From assembly GCF_002900965.1 (NCBI RefSeq), contig NZ_PJOM01000002.1, positions 682,001 to 746,000 of the forward strand: DNA of 64,000 nucleotides, written 5' to 3'. Positions 23,116 through 31,308 of this stretch are shown here, piece after piece (position 1 is the first letter of the stretch; the number at the start of each line of letters is the position of its first letter). The translations under genes and the position numbers were made by a program. The notes under the pieces are model-generated. The model was not told the DNA's origin. It searched no databases and saw only the letters and a program-made list of their open reading frames with translations. The stretch comes from Pseudotabrizicola formosa (GTDB lineage: Bacteria; Pseudomonadota; Alphaproteobacteria; Rhodobacterales; Rhodobacteraceae).

Positions 23116-24576
23116 ATGAGCTTTACCCTCGCCATCGTGGGCCGCCCCAATGTGGGCAAATCCACGCTTTTCAACCGCCTTGTCGGGCGCAAGCTGGCCC
23201 TGGTCGATGACCAGCCGGGGGTGACCCGCGATCTGCGCGAGGGCGACGCCAAGCTGTTCGACCTGCGCTTTACCGTGATTGACACCGCCGGTCTGGAAGA
23301 GGTCACCGATGACTCGCTTCAAGGCCGGATGCGGCGGCTGACCGAACGGGCGGTCGATATGGCCGATGTCTGCCTGTTCCTGATTGATGGCCGTGTCGGC
23401 GTGAACCCGACGGATGAGGTCTTTGCCGAGATCCTGCGCAAGAAAGCCGCCCGGGTGATTTTGGGCGTCAACAAGGCCGAAGGCCGCGCCGGCGAAGAAG
23501 GCGCGCTGGAGGCCTGGTCGCTGGGTCTGGGCGAGCCGTTGCGCATTTCTGCCGAACATGGTGAGGGGATGGACGATTTGTACCGTCTTCTCAAGCCCTT
23601 GGAAGGCGAGTTTGCCGAGCGCGAGGCCGAGAACACGCCGCTGACCGATGTGGATATCTCGGAAGAAGATGCCGAGCTGGAGGCGGATGAATTCGCGCAC
23701 CGGCCCACGGTCAAGAAACCGCTGCAGATTGCGGTGATCGGGCGGCCCAATGCGGGAAAATCCACGCTGATCAACAAGATCATCGGCCAAGATCGTCTGC
23801 TGACCGGGCCAGAGGCCGGGATCACCCGCGATGCGATTTCGGTCAAATCCGACTGGTTGGGCACGCCGATCCGGATCTTTGACACGGCGGGGATGCGCAA
23901 ACGCGCCAAAGTCGTTGAAAAGCTTGAAAAACTCTCGGTTGCTGATGGCTTGCGCGCCGTGCGCTTTGCCGAAGTGGTCGTGGTGCTGCTCGACGTCGAT
24001 ATTCCTTTTGAATCCCAGGACTTGCGGATCGCAGATTATGCCGAATCCGAAGGCCGCGCCGTGGTGATCGCGGTCAACAAATGGGATCTGGAGGATGAAA
24101 AGCAGGACAAGCTGGCCGAGCTGAAGGAAATGTTCGACCGCCTGCTGCCGCAGTTGCGCGGCGCGCCTCTGGTGACCGTATCGGCAAAAACCGGGCGCGG
24201 TCTGGACCGTCTGCATGACGCCATCCGCCGCGCGCATGACACCTGGAACAAGCGCATCACCACCAACCGGCTGAACACCTGGCTGGGCGCGATGACCGAG
24301 GCGCATCCGCCGCCAGCCCCGGGCGGCCACCGGATCAAGCTGCGGTATATGACGCAGGTCAAGACCCGCCCGCCAGGATTCGTCATCAAATGCTCGCGCC
24401 CCGAAGAGCTGGCCGACAGCTACAAACGCTATCTGGTCAATGGCTTGCGCGAACATTTTGATATGCCGGGCACGCCGATCCGGCTGTTCCTCCGCTCTCA
24501 GGCGAATGACAACCCGTTCAAGGAACGCAAATTCCACACCCCAAGCCGTCTGCGCAAGCATATGGACAAGAAATAG
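23116..24576 (+). CDS. der: Ribosome biogenesis GTPase Der
   Basis: Der (EngA) is an essential double-GTPase that matures the 50S subunit. The 486-residue protein has two G domains, each with a P-loop (GRPNVGKST near residue 8, GRPNAGKST near residue 212), DTAG switch-II motifs (DTAGLEE, DTAGMRK) and NKxD motifs (NKAE in the first, NKWD in the second), and a C-terminal KH-like domain. The acidic linker around residues 175-195 is typical for the order. Standard length, no anomaly. Confidence 0.97.
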   Translation: MSFTLAIVGRPNVGKSTLFNRLVGRKLALVDDQPGVTRDLREGDAKLFDLRFTVIDTAGLEEVTDDSLQGRMRRLTERAVDMADVCLFLIDGRVGVNPTDEVFAEILRKKAARVILGVNKAEGRAGEEGALEAWSLGLGEPLRISAEHGEGMDDLYRLLKPLEGEFAEREAENTPLTDVDISEEDAELEADEFAHRPTVKKPLQIAVIGRPNAGKSTLINKIIGQDRLLTGPEAGITRDAISVKSDWLGTPIRIFDTAGMRKRAKVVEKLEKLSVADGLRAVRFAEVVVVLLDVDIPFESQDLRIADYAESEGRAVVIAVNKWDLEDEKQDKLAELKEMFDRLLPQLRGAPLVTVSAKTGRGLDRLHDAIRRAHDTWNKRITTNRLNTWLGAMTEAHPPPAPGGHRIKLRYMTQVKTRPPGFVIKCSRPEELADSYKRYLVNGLREHFDMPGTPIRLFLRSQANDNPFKERKFHTPSRLRKHMDKK

Positions 24577-24678
24577 CCCTGTTTCACGGGGTTTTCATCA
24601 TCCGCGCCCCATGCTAGGGACGCGCCGCAGAACACGGGCGCAAGGCAGGGGCCTTGACCCACATCAGGAGACGCCGAA

Positions 24679-25101
24679 ATGGCCATCGAACGCACGCTTT
24701 CCATCATCAAACCCGACGCCACCCGCCGCAATCTGACCGGCAAGATCGTGGCCAAATTCGAAGAGGCCGGTCTGCGCGTCGTCGCCTCCAAGCGCATCCA
24801 CCTGTCGGCGGCCCAGGCTGGCGAATTCTATGCCGAGCACAAAGAGCGCGGCTTTTACGGCGAGCTGTGTGACTTCATGGCGTCCGAGCCGGTTGTGGTT
24901 CAGGTTCTGGAAGGCGAAGGCGCCATTGCCAAGAACCGCGAAGTGATGGGGGCCACCGATCCGGCACAGGCCGATGACGGCACGATCCGCAAGGATTTTG
25001 CGCTGTCCAAGGGTGAAAACTCGGTCCACGGCTCTGACAGCGCCGACTCGGCCGCGCGCGAGATCGCGTTCTTCTTCTCGGGTCTTGAACTGGTTGGCTA
25101 A
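24679..25101 (+). CDS. ndk: Nucleoside diphosphate kinase
   Basis: Ndk balances nucleoside triphosphate pools by a phospho-histidine ping-pong. The 140-residue protein has the catalytic His117 in ENSVHGSDS, the N-terminal [10 protein letters not shown] and the [17 protein letters not shown] segment. Start ATG 24679 follows CAGGAGACGCCGAA. Its likely terminator hairpin (25158-25190) lies inside the 3' end of the converging tfoX-like gene. Confidence 0.97.
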   Translation: MAIERTLSIIKPDATRRNLTGKIVAKFEEAGLRVVASKRIHLSAAQAGEFYAEHKERGFYGELCDFMASEPVVVQVLEGEGAIAKNREVMGATDPAQADDGTIRKDFALSKGENSVHGSDSADSAAREIAFFFSGLELVG

Positions 25102-25128
25102 GGCCCGCCGTACAGTCGGTCCGGCCTT

Positions 25129-25470
25129 CTAGGTCTTTTCGACGACACCAAAAAACGAAAGGGCCGCCTCCAGATCGGAGCGGCCCTTTTCCATTGTGCC
25201 AAGGGTGCTGCCCGTGATGGCATCAAAGCGCTTGCGCAGCGCGGCTTTCTCGGCACCCTTGCAATCGTTCCAGGGACGGCCCTGCAACCCCATCACCAGC
25301 ACGTAATAGCCGATGAAATGCGGCGGTGTGCCCGACAGCAGCAGGCGGCGATAGGCTTCATCAGGCCCGATCGCGCGCAGGTCGGTGGCGATGTGGATGC
25401 CGGCCCGGGCAAAGGCGCGTTCCGACGCCGGGCCAAGGTTGGGAATAGCGGAAACCGGATCAGACACCAT
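25129..25470 (-). CDS. TfoX/Sxy C-terminal domain protein
   Basis: A 113-residue protein consisting of the TfoX C-terminal (helix-hairpin-helix-like) domain: IPNLGPASERAFARAGI, then DLRAIGPDEAYRRLL and LQGRPWNDCKGAEKAALRKRF. Full-length TfoX/Sxy regulators of competence carry an N-terminal domain that is absent here, so a direct role in competence is uncertain; stand-alone versions are frequent in Rhodobacterales. It lies downstream of a Gln-rich peptide on the same strand. Confidence 0.75.
   Translation of the reverse strand: MVSDPVSAIPNLGPASERAFARAGIHIATDLRAIGPDEAYRRLLLSGTPPHFIGYYVLVMGLQGRPWNDCKGAEKAALRKRFDAITGSTLGTMEKGRSDLEAALSFFGVVEKT
25158..25190 (+). terminator. Putative ndk terminator embedded in the converging gene
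   Basis: AAAGGGCCGC (25158-25167) pairs perfectly with GCGGCCCTTT (25180-25189), with a 12-base loop and a final T; four T close the stem on the rightward strand and A residues precede it, so it could act in both directions. It lies within the last codons of the reverse-strand TfoX-like gene. Confidence 0.6.
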
Positions 25471-25545
25471 TGCCCCCTCAGAGTCAGAACGGGGCCAGCG
25501 TGACCGCTGACCCCGCCCTGTTCAAGGCTGTTCTTTTTGTGCTTT

Positions 25546-25662
25546 TCAGATTGACGCCCAGTCCTTGAAGACCGGTGTGCCACCTTGCTGCTGGGGCGCG
25601 GGTTTGCCGCCCTGCTGCTGTTGGCCACCCTGCTGGGGCGTTGCATTCTGCTGGGGGGTCAT
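25546..25662 (-). CDS. Small Gln/Pro/Gly-rich peptide
   Basis: A 38-residue frame starting MTPQQNATPQQGG, containing repeated QQ and GG units and ending GTPVFKDWASI. A GGAG six bases before the ATG supports initiation at 25662. Composition is low-complexity and disordered until the hydrophobic-aromatic tail. No family recognised. It is 75 bases upstream of the tfoX-like gene on the same strand. It may be a real small protein or a chance frame; the ribosome site and the well-formed tail favour the former. Confidence 0.4.
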   Translation of the reverse strand: MTPQQNATPQQGGQQQQGGKPAPQQQGGTPVFKDWASI

Positions 25663-25921
25663 TTTGTGCTCCATCTGACCGTTTGCCTGCCGTTCTTTCA
25701 ACCTTGTCACGACGCGTGGCCGCAACAAGTCCAAATCATGACAGTGCGGCGACGCTTTAGTCTGGCTGTGGAGAAGCTGCAACAGGCGAAGCGATCACGC
25801 TGTCGTTGCCCGGCTCGGACGGCAAAGACGCGCCGATACCGCACCGCGCGATGCCTTGCAGGCGGTGCCGAATGCTGTAGCACTTGGTTTGACGCGGCTT
25901 ACATGACCTGAAGGACCACAG

Positions 25922-26989
25922 ATGACTTCGCCCATTCCTGTTTTCGATGGCCACAACGATCTGTTGTTGCGCCTGTTCGCCGCACCCGACCGGCGCGAGG
26001 ACATCTGGCTGACCGGCGAGGGCAAGGGACATCTGGATCTGCCACGGATGCAACAAAGCGGCTTTGCCGGGGGGATGTTCGCGATCTATGTGCCATCTCA
26101 GGGCAGCGAGGCGGCGGCAGGGCTGGATGCGCTGATGGATGCCCCGCCCTATGATCTGCCACTGCCCGCGCCGCTGGCGCAAGCGATGGCCCTGCGCGTG
26201 GCGCAGACCATGGCCGATGATCTGCACTGGATGGCGGACAGCAGCGGCGGTGCCTTCCGGCTCTGCACCTCGGTGGCACAGATCGCGGCGGCGCGGGCGG
26301 AGGGGGTCATCGCCGGGGTCATGCATATGGAAGGCGCCGAGGCGCTGGACGGCGATGGCGCAATCCTGCATGATTTTCACGCCCGCGGCCTGCGGTCGCT
26401 GGGTCCGGTGTGGAGCAGGCCGACCCTCTTTGGCCATGGCGTGCCGTTCCGCTTTCCCGGTGACCCCGATACCGGACCAGGGCTGACCGAGGCGGGCATG
26501 CGGCTGGTGCGCGATTGCAACCGCTTGCGGATCATGATCGATCTGAGCCATCTGAACGCCAAGGGCGTCGAGGATGTGGCACGGCTGTCGGATGCGCCGC
26601 TGGTCGCCACCCATTCCAACGCCTGGGCCATCACGCCATCGACGCGCAACCTGACAGACCGCCAGCTTGGCCTGATCCGCGACTCTGGCGGCATGGTCGG
26701 CATCAACTTCGCCACCGTGTTTCTGCGGGAAGATGGGCGCAGATCGCCCGACATGACGCTGGACCCGCTGTTGCGCCACCTGGACCACCTGATTGCACAT
26801 CTGGGCGAGGATCACGTCGGCTTCGGTTCCGATTTCGACGGCGCGGCCATCCCGGCACCCCTGGGCGATGTGACCGGTCTGCCGGTGCTGACGGCGGCGC
26901 TTGCCGCACATGGCGTCACCCCGGACCTGATGCAGAAACTGTGCTGGGACAACTGGATGCGTGTCCTGCACCGCACCTGGGGCCACTGA
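25922..26989 (+). CDS. Membrane dipeptidase family M19
   Basis: A 355-residue zinc dipeptidase of the renal dipeptidase family. The N-terminal PVFDGHNDLLL carries the HxD metal ligands, GVMHMEGAEAL the bridging glutamate, and VATHSNAWAI and GSDFDGA further metal and active-site residues. Such enzymes cleave dipeptides, including D-amino-acid-containing ones, probably in the cytoplasm as no signal peptide is seen. ATG 25922 fits the family start. A G-run hairpin and a bidirectional terminator follow. Confidence 0.92.
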   Translation: MTSPIPVFDGHNDLLLRLFAAPDRREDIWLTGEGKGHLDLPRMQQSGFAGGMFAIYVPSQGSEAAAGLDALMDAPPYDLPLPAPLAQAMALRVAQTMADDLHWMADSSGGAFRLCTSVAQIAAARAEGVIAGVMHMEGAEALDGDGAILHDFHARGLRSLGPVWSRPTLFGHGVPFRFPGDPDTGPGLTEAGMRLVRDCNRLRIMIDLSHLNAKGVEDVARLSDAPLVATHSNAWAITPSTRNLTDRQLGLIRDSGGMVGINFATVFLREDGRRSPDMTLDPLLRHLDHLIAHLGEDHVGFGSDFDGAAIPAPLGDVTGLPVLTAALAAHGVTPDLMQKLCWDNWMRVLHRTWGH

Positions 26990-27039
26990 TCCCCCATTAT
27001 CTGTTCATAAATATCCCGGGGGGCGGCGCGGCACGCGCC

Positions 27040-27055
27040 GGGGGGCTGGCCCCCC
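27040..27055. repeat. G-run/C-run hairpin element
   Basis: Six G (27040-27045), CTGG, six C (27050-27055). A similar hairpin (five G, CCAGG, five C) is at 49371-49385. Both are intergenic, just downstream of forward genes; neither has a T run. Confidence 0.4.
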
Positions 27056-27065
27056 ATCAACGTCA

Positions 27066-27093
27066 AAAGGCCCGCGCAGCAGCACGGGCCTTT
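27066..27093. terminator. Bidirectional terminator between the dipeptidase gene and tkt
   Basis: AAAGGCCCG (27066-27074) with CGGGCCTTT (27085-27093), ten-base loop; A-rich on one side and T-rich on the other, so it can serve both converging genes. Confidence 0.8.
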
Positions 27094-27113
27094 CTTGTCA
27101 CATCCCCAAAGCC

Positions 27114-29165
27114 CTACAACAGCGCCTTGGCCTTGGCGACCGCCGCCTCGGCGGTGATGCCGAATTCGGCATAGAGCCGTTCCGCCGGGGCAGAGGCCCC
27201 AAAGCCGGTCATGCCGACGAAATCCCCCTTGTCGCGCTTGCCGCCTTCGCCGAACAGCCAGGTGTCCCAGCCAAAGCGCGTGCCTGCCTCAATGGCAATG
27301 CGCACCGCACCGGGCGGCAGCACCTTGCGGCGATAGCTGGCATCCTGCTGGGCGAACAGCTCCCAGCACGGCATGGAGACCACGCGGGTGCCGATGCCCT
27401 CGCCCTCCAGCAGCGCACGGGCCTTGAGCGCGATTTCCACCTCGGACCCGGTGGCCATCAGGATAACCTGACGCTTGGCGGTGGCCTCTTCCAGCACATA
27501 GGCCCCCTTGGCGACCATGTTCTGGTTGGTGTGGGTCTTGCGCACGGCCGGCAGGTTCTGCCGCGACAGGGCCAGAACGGTGGGCGTGGTCTTGGAGGAC
27601 AGCGCCACGTCCCAGGCCTCGGCGGTTTCCACCAGATCGGCAGGACGGATGACATAGGTGTTGGGCGTGGCGCGGCTGATCGCCAGATGCTCGACCGGCT
27701 GATGGGTCGGGCCATCCTCGCCCAGACCGATGGAGTCATGGGTCATGACATAGACCACCGGAACCCCCATCAGTGCCGACAGGCGCATCGACGGGCGGGC
27801 ATAATCGGTAAAGCACATGAAGGTGCCGCCATAGGCCCGCACGCCGCCGTGCAGGGCCAGACCGTTCATCGCTGCCGCCATGCCATGTTCGCGGATACCG
27901 TAATAGACATAGCGACCCTTGCGGTTTTCGTCCGAGAACACGCCCATATCAGCGGTCTTGGTGTTGTTCGATCCCGTAAGGTCTGCCGATCCGCCGATGG
28001 TTTCCTGCATCACCGGGTTGACCGCCGCCAGCACCTTCTCCGATGCGGCACGGGTGGCAAGTTTCGGCATGTCCTCAACCGCCTGCTTTTTCACGCCCCG
28101 GATGGTCGCGGCCAGCTTGGCCGGCGCGTCACCGGCAAAGATCCGGGCAAATTCGGCCTGCTTGGTGGGCGAAAGCGCTGCCAGGCGTTTGTCCCAGGCG
28201 CTGCGGGCCTCGGCCCCCCTGGCCCCCACGGCTTCCCACCAGGATTTGACATCGGCCGGCACTTCGAAAGGCCCACCGGGCCAGCCGTAACCGTCTTTGG
28301 CGGATTGCAGCTGCGCCTTGTCGGTCAGCGCGCCATGGCCCTTGGAGGTGTCTTGTGCGGCATGGCCGATGGCGATGTGGGTCTTGCAGGCGATCATCGC
28401 CGGGCGGGGCGAGGCTTTGGCGGCGGTGATGGCGCGGTCGATGTCTTCGGGATCATGCCCGTCGCAGGCGAAAACGTCCCAGCCCGAGGCGGCAAAGCGC
28501 GCGCCCTGATCGGTGACATCCGACAAGGACACCTTGCCGTCGATGGTGATGCCATTGTCATCCCACAACACGATCAGCCGCGACAGTTTGAGCCTGCCCG
28601 CCAGACCGATGGCTTCTTGGGACACGCCCTCCATCAGGCAGCCGTCACCGGCGATGACATAAGTGTAATGATCCTGCACCTGCGCGCCCCAGCGGGCGCG
28701 CAGCGATTCTTCGGCCATGGCAAAGCCGACCGCGTTGGAAATGCCCTGACCCAGCGGGCCGGTGGTGGTTTCCACACCTTGGACATGGCCATATTCCGGG
28801 TGGCCTGCGGTGATCGCCCCCCATTGGCGGAAGTTCTTGACTTGCTCCAGTGTCATGTCGGCATAGCCGGTCAGATACATCAAAGAGTAGAGCAGCATCG
28901 AGCCATGGCCTGCCGACAGGATGAAACGGTCACGGTCGGGCCAGCGCGGGGCGCTTGCGTCGAACTTCAGGTGATTGGCAAACAGAACGGTCGCCACATC
29001 TGCCATGCCCATCGGCATGCCCGAATGGCCCGAATTGGCGGCGGCCACGGCATCCAGCGTCAGGGCGCGGATCGCGGTGGCACGCATCCAATGATCGGGG
29101 TGGCGGTTGCGCAGGGTCTGGATGTCCAAGGCCGGGCTCCTCATTCTGGGATCTATGCGTGTCAT
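27114..29165 (-). CDS. tkt: Transketolase
   Basis: Thiamine diphosphate enzyme moving two-carbon units in the pentose phosphate and Calvin cycles. The 683-residue protein shows [13 protein letters not shown], the TPP motif from AGDGCLMEG to the DDNG segment, and the second-domain [11 protein letters not shown] 29165 (MTRIDPRM) has AAGGA upstream; a longer frame begins at 29201. It diverges from the coiled-coil protein gene at 29337. It links metabolically to zwf-pgl-pgi at 45.6 kb. Confidence 0.96.
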   Translation of the reverse strand: MTRIDPRMRSPALDIQTLRNRHPDHWMRATAIRALTLDAVAAANSGHSGMPMGMADVATVLFANHLKFDASAPRWPDRDRFILSAGHGSMLLYSLMYLTGYADMTLEQVKNFRQWGAITAGHPEYGHVQGVETTTGPLGQGISNAVGFAMAEESLRARWGAQVQDHYTYVIAGDGCLMEGVSQEAIGLAGRLKLSRLIVLWDDNGITIDGKVSLSDVTDQGARFAASGWDVFACDGHDPEDIDRAITAAKASPRPAMIACKTHIAIGHAAQDTSKGHGALTDKAQLQSAKDGYGWPGGPFEVPADVKSWWEAVGARGAEARSAWDKRLAALSPTKQAEFARIFAGDAPAKLAATIRGVKKQAVEDMPKLATRAASEKVLAAVNPVMQETIGGSADLTGSNNTKTADMGVFSDENRKGRYVYYGIREHGMAAAMNGLALHGGVRAYGGTFMCFTDYARPSMRLSALMGVPVVYVMTHDSIGLGEDGPTHQPVEHLAISRATPNTYVIRPADLVETAEAWDVALSSKTTPTVLALSRQNLPAVRKTHTNQNMVAKGAYVLEEATAKRQVILMATGSEVEIALKARALLEGEGIGTRVVSMPCWELFAQQDASYRRKVLPPGAVRIAIEAGTRFGWDTWLFGEGGKRDKGDFVGMTGFGASAPAERLYAEFGITAEAAVAKAKALL

Positions 29166-29336
29166 GGGTTCCTTACCACCCCGGACGGCAAGATCAAGCA
29201 CGCCGGCCCGGCTGGTGTCGATATGGGGCGGTCCTTACGCTTTGTTTACGCTAAGATCAGGGTTGACCTGCAAGGCTGCGATTCGCACCCTTGCCTTGGG
29301 CAGAGCAAACACCGGGACAGCCGGGAAAGAGGGGGC

Positions 29337-29867
29337 ATGGATAACATTGCCGAATTGGAGCGTCGGATTGCAGCGGCGCTTATGCGGATTGGCGACGGGG
29401 TGGAAAGCCTGTCAGCGCGGGAAGCAGCGTCTGACGGGCCGGTGGCGACGCTGGCCGATGGCGTGGCGGAAGCCGAGATCGCGCGCCTGAACGAAGCGCT
29501 GGATGAAGAACGGATGCGGGTATCGCAGCTGCACGACCGCTTGCGCGCCGCGCAGCGGGCGCCGGTTGCCGACAAAACGCCCGAGCTGGAGGCCGAGATC
29601 GAACGGCTGAGCCGCCTGCTGGACAGCCAGGGGCTGGAAATGCAGCGGTTGAAGAAAACCGTGGTGGGCCTGCGCGAGCAGCTGCGCCTGATGATCGAGG
29701 CCCAGGCCGAGGACCGGGTGGAGCCGCATCTGATCAACAAGGCGATGCTGACCGAGCTTGAAGCCCTGCGCAGCCTGCGTGCTGCCGAAGCGGCGGAGCT
29801 GGACGAGCTGATCGCTGCGCTGGACCCGCTTGCGCCGCGACAAGAGGAGGTGGCCCAGGATGCCTGA
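29337..29867 (+). CDS. Coiled-coil hypothetical protein upstream of zapA
   Basis: A 176-residue protein, nearly all helical heptads rich in Glu, Arg, Leu and Ala (for instance NEALDEERMRVSQLHDRLR and LEAEIERLSRLLDS), with no membrane segment. ATG 29337 follows GAGGGGG. Its stop overlaps the start of zapA by eight bases, so the two are made together. In Rhodobacterales this position, between tkt and zapA, is commonly held by such a protein. A role with ZapA in division is an inference from coupling only. The open frame extends upstream across tkt antisense, which is a shadow. Confidence 0.75.
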   Translation: MDNIAELERRIAAALMRIGDGVESLSAREAASDGPVATLADGVAEAEIARLNEALDEERMRVSQLHDRLRAAQRAPVADKTPELEAEIERLSRLLDSQGLEMQRLKKTVVGLREQLRLMIEAQAEDRVEPHLINKAMLTELEALRSLRAAEAAELDELIAALDPLAPRQEEVAQDA

Positions 29868-30234
29868 TGTGACAGTGTTGATCGGCGGGCGGGAGTTTCA
29901 GGTCGCCTGTCAGGCCGGCGAAGAGCATTTTCTGCAATCTGCTGCCGCGCTGCTGAATGCCGAAGCCGACCCTTTGGTGCAACAGATGGGGCGGATGCCC
30001 GAGGCGCGGATGCTGCTGATGTCGGGCCTGATGCTGGCCGACAAGACGGCGGCGCTGGAAGATGAGAACCGGCTGCTGAAAGAGCGGCTGGCTGTGCTGC
30101 AGGCGCGGCCCGCAGCGCCCGTCGAAAAGGTCGAGGTGCCGGTGATACCGCCACAAGTCTATGAGACGATGGCGGAAATCGCCGCAAGGGCCGAGGCGCT
30201 GGCCGATCGCATCGAAGAGCGGGCGCAGGGGTGA
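29860..30234 (+). CDS. zapA: Cell division protein ZapA
   Basis: ZapA cross-links FtsZ filaments at the division site. The 124-residue protein begins MPDVTVLIGGREFQVAC, typical of the ZapA N-terminal domain (residues 1-50), followed by a long coiled-coil helix. GAGGAGG at 29844-29850 and ATG 29860 are preferred over an in-frame start at 29830. It overlaps the preceding coiled-coil gene and the following MliC-like gene (GTGA). Confidence 0.88.
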   Translation: MPDVTVLIGGREFQVACQAGEEHFLQSAAALLNAEADPLVQQMGRMPEARMLLMSGLMLADKTAALEDENRLLKERLAVLQARPAAPVEKVEVPVIPPQVYETMAEIAARAEALADRIEERAQG

Positions 30235-30560
30235 GGGCGGCGCTGGCCATGGGCCTGATGGCGCTGGCCTCGCAGGCCGGGGCTGAACCGATGCTGGTCC
30301 AGAACCTGCGCTATGCCTGTGATCGCGGGGTAGAGGTTCCGGCCACTTTTGTGACCGGGCCAGAGGATGCGCTGGTGGTGTTGCAGATCGAGGGCCGCCA
30401 GATCCTGCTGTATCAGGAGGTGGCAGCCTCTGGCGCGCGCTATGCCTGGCCATCGGACGGGGCCAGCTATGTGCTGTGGTCCAAGGGTGATGAAGCGGTG
30501 ATTTCCTGGCGCGAAGGGGGTGCAGAGGTGCCCTTGTTGTCCTGCCGAGAACAGAGCTGA
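30231..30560 (+). CDS. MliC-like periplasmic protein
   Basis: A 109-residue exported protein: signal peptide (AALAMGLMALASQAGA), then a small beta domain with paired cysteines (LRYACDRG near residue 29 and LLSCRE near 105) and the family-typical SGARYAWPS and LWSKGDEA segments of the C-type lysozyme inhibitor fold (MliC/PliC). Members inhibit vertebrate or own wall hydrolases. The start is GTG 30231 overlapping the zapA stop. A strong terminator follows immediately. Confidence 0.72.
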   Translation: MRAALAMGLMALASQAGAEPMLVQNLRYACDRGVEVPATFVTGPEDALVVLQIEGRQILLYQEVAASGARYAWPSDGASYVLWSKGDEAVISWREGGAEVPLLSCREQS

Positions 30561-30589
30561 AAAAGGCCCGCAGGTTTTGCGGGCCTTTT
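30561..30589 (+). terminator. Terminator of the zapA operon
   Basis: AAAAGGCCCGCA (30561-30572), five-base loop, TGCGGGCCTTTT (30578-30589). The stem is a perfect 12-bp inverted repeat and could also stop leftward transcription. Confidence 0.9.
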
Positions 30590-30622
30590 CATATAGATGC
30601 GACTAAATGTTGAAGCGACACC

Positions 30623-30985
30623 TTAAGACGCGTTGGCTTCGCGGATCTTGTTGGCAGCGTCCTTGTCATAGGTGACGCCCTTGGCTTCGAACAAGGCGTC
30701 AAGCTCTCCTGACAGGGTCATTTCGGTGACGATATCACAGCCGCCGACAAATTCGCCTTTGACGTAAAGCTGTGGGATGGTGGGCCAGTCCGAGAAATCC
30801 TTGATGCCCTGACGGATCTCCTGATCGGCCAGCACGTTCACATCGGCAAATTCGACGCCCATGTAATTGAGAACGCCTGCCACGCGGGAGGAAAACCCGC
30901 ATTGCGGCATCATTTTGGTGCCCTTCATGAACAGCACCACGTCGTTCTTTTCGACAGTGTCCTTGATCTGGTCTTGAGCGCTCAT
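30623..30985 (-). CDS. grxD: Monothiol glutaredoxin (Grx4 family)
   Basis: A 120-residue CGFS-type glutaredoxin, which binds a bridging [2Fe-2S] cluster with glutathione and delivers or senses clusters. The active site is in MMPQCGFSSRV. A typical glutathione-binding segment SDWPTIPQLYVKGEFVGG and GGCDIVTEM follow. It is downstream of a bolA gene on the same strand with a 16-base gap; Grx4-BolA heterodimers are the established partners. Confidence 0.96.
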   Translation of the reverse strand: MSAQDQIKDTVEKNDVVLFMKGTKMMPQCGFSSRVAGVLNYMGVEFADVNVLADQEIRQGIKDFSDWPTIPQLYVKGEFVGGCDIVTEMTLSGELDALFEAKGVTYDKDAANKIREANAS

Positions 30986-31001
30986 CAGCGTGTTCCTTTG
31001 A

Positions 31002-31238
31002 TTATTCCGGGGCGCGGGTGGTCAGCGCCAGCGCGTGCAATTCGCCCTGCGATCCGTCCATCTTGCCTTTCAGGGCGGCGTAAACGGCGCGCTGTTGCTG
31101 CACGCGGTTCAGGCCCCGGAAGGATTCATCGACCACTTCGGCCGAGAAATGCTGGCCATCATCGCCCTGAACCGTAATGCGCGCCTGCGGAAAGCTGGCA
31201 CGGATCAGGGTTTCAATGTCGCGGGCGTCGATCGGCAT
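31002..31238 (-). CDS. BolA family protein
   Basis: A 78-residue BolA/IbaG-type protein with the conserved SFPQARITVQGDDGQHFSAEV region and the FRGLNRVQQQRAVYAAL helix. BolA proteins pair with monothiol glutaredoxins through a shared [2Fe-2S] cluster and influence iron homeostasis; the glutaredoxin partner lies immediately downstream. Confidence 0.92.
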   Translation of the reverse strand: MPIDARDIETLIRASFPQARITVQGDDGQHFSAEVVDESFRGLNRVQQQRAVYAALKGKMDGSQGELHALALTTRAPE

Positions 31239-31308
31239 GGGCGGCTCCTGTTTTACCTATGTCAAATCTAGGCTGCGCGGGCCTCGGCTGCAAGGCGGGT
31301 TTGCGCCG

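Noticed and set aside
26961-29336. Very long forward open frame running antisense through tkt into the coiled-coil gene
   Set aside because: It is the antisense shadow of tkt; only the part from ATG 29337 has a ribosome site and sensible composition.
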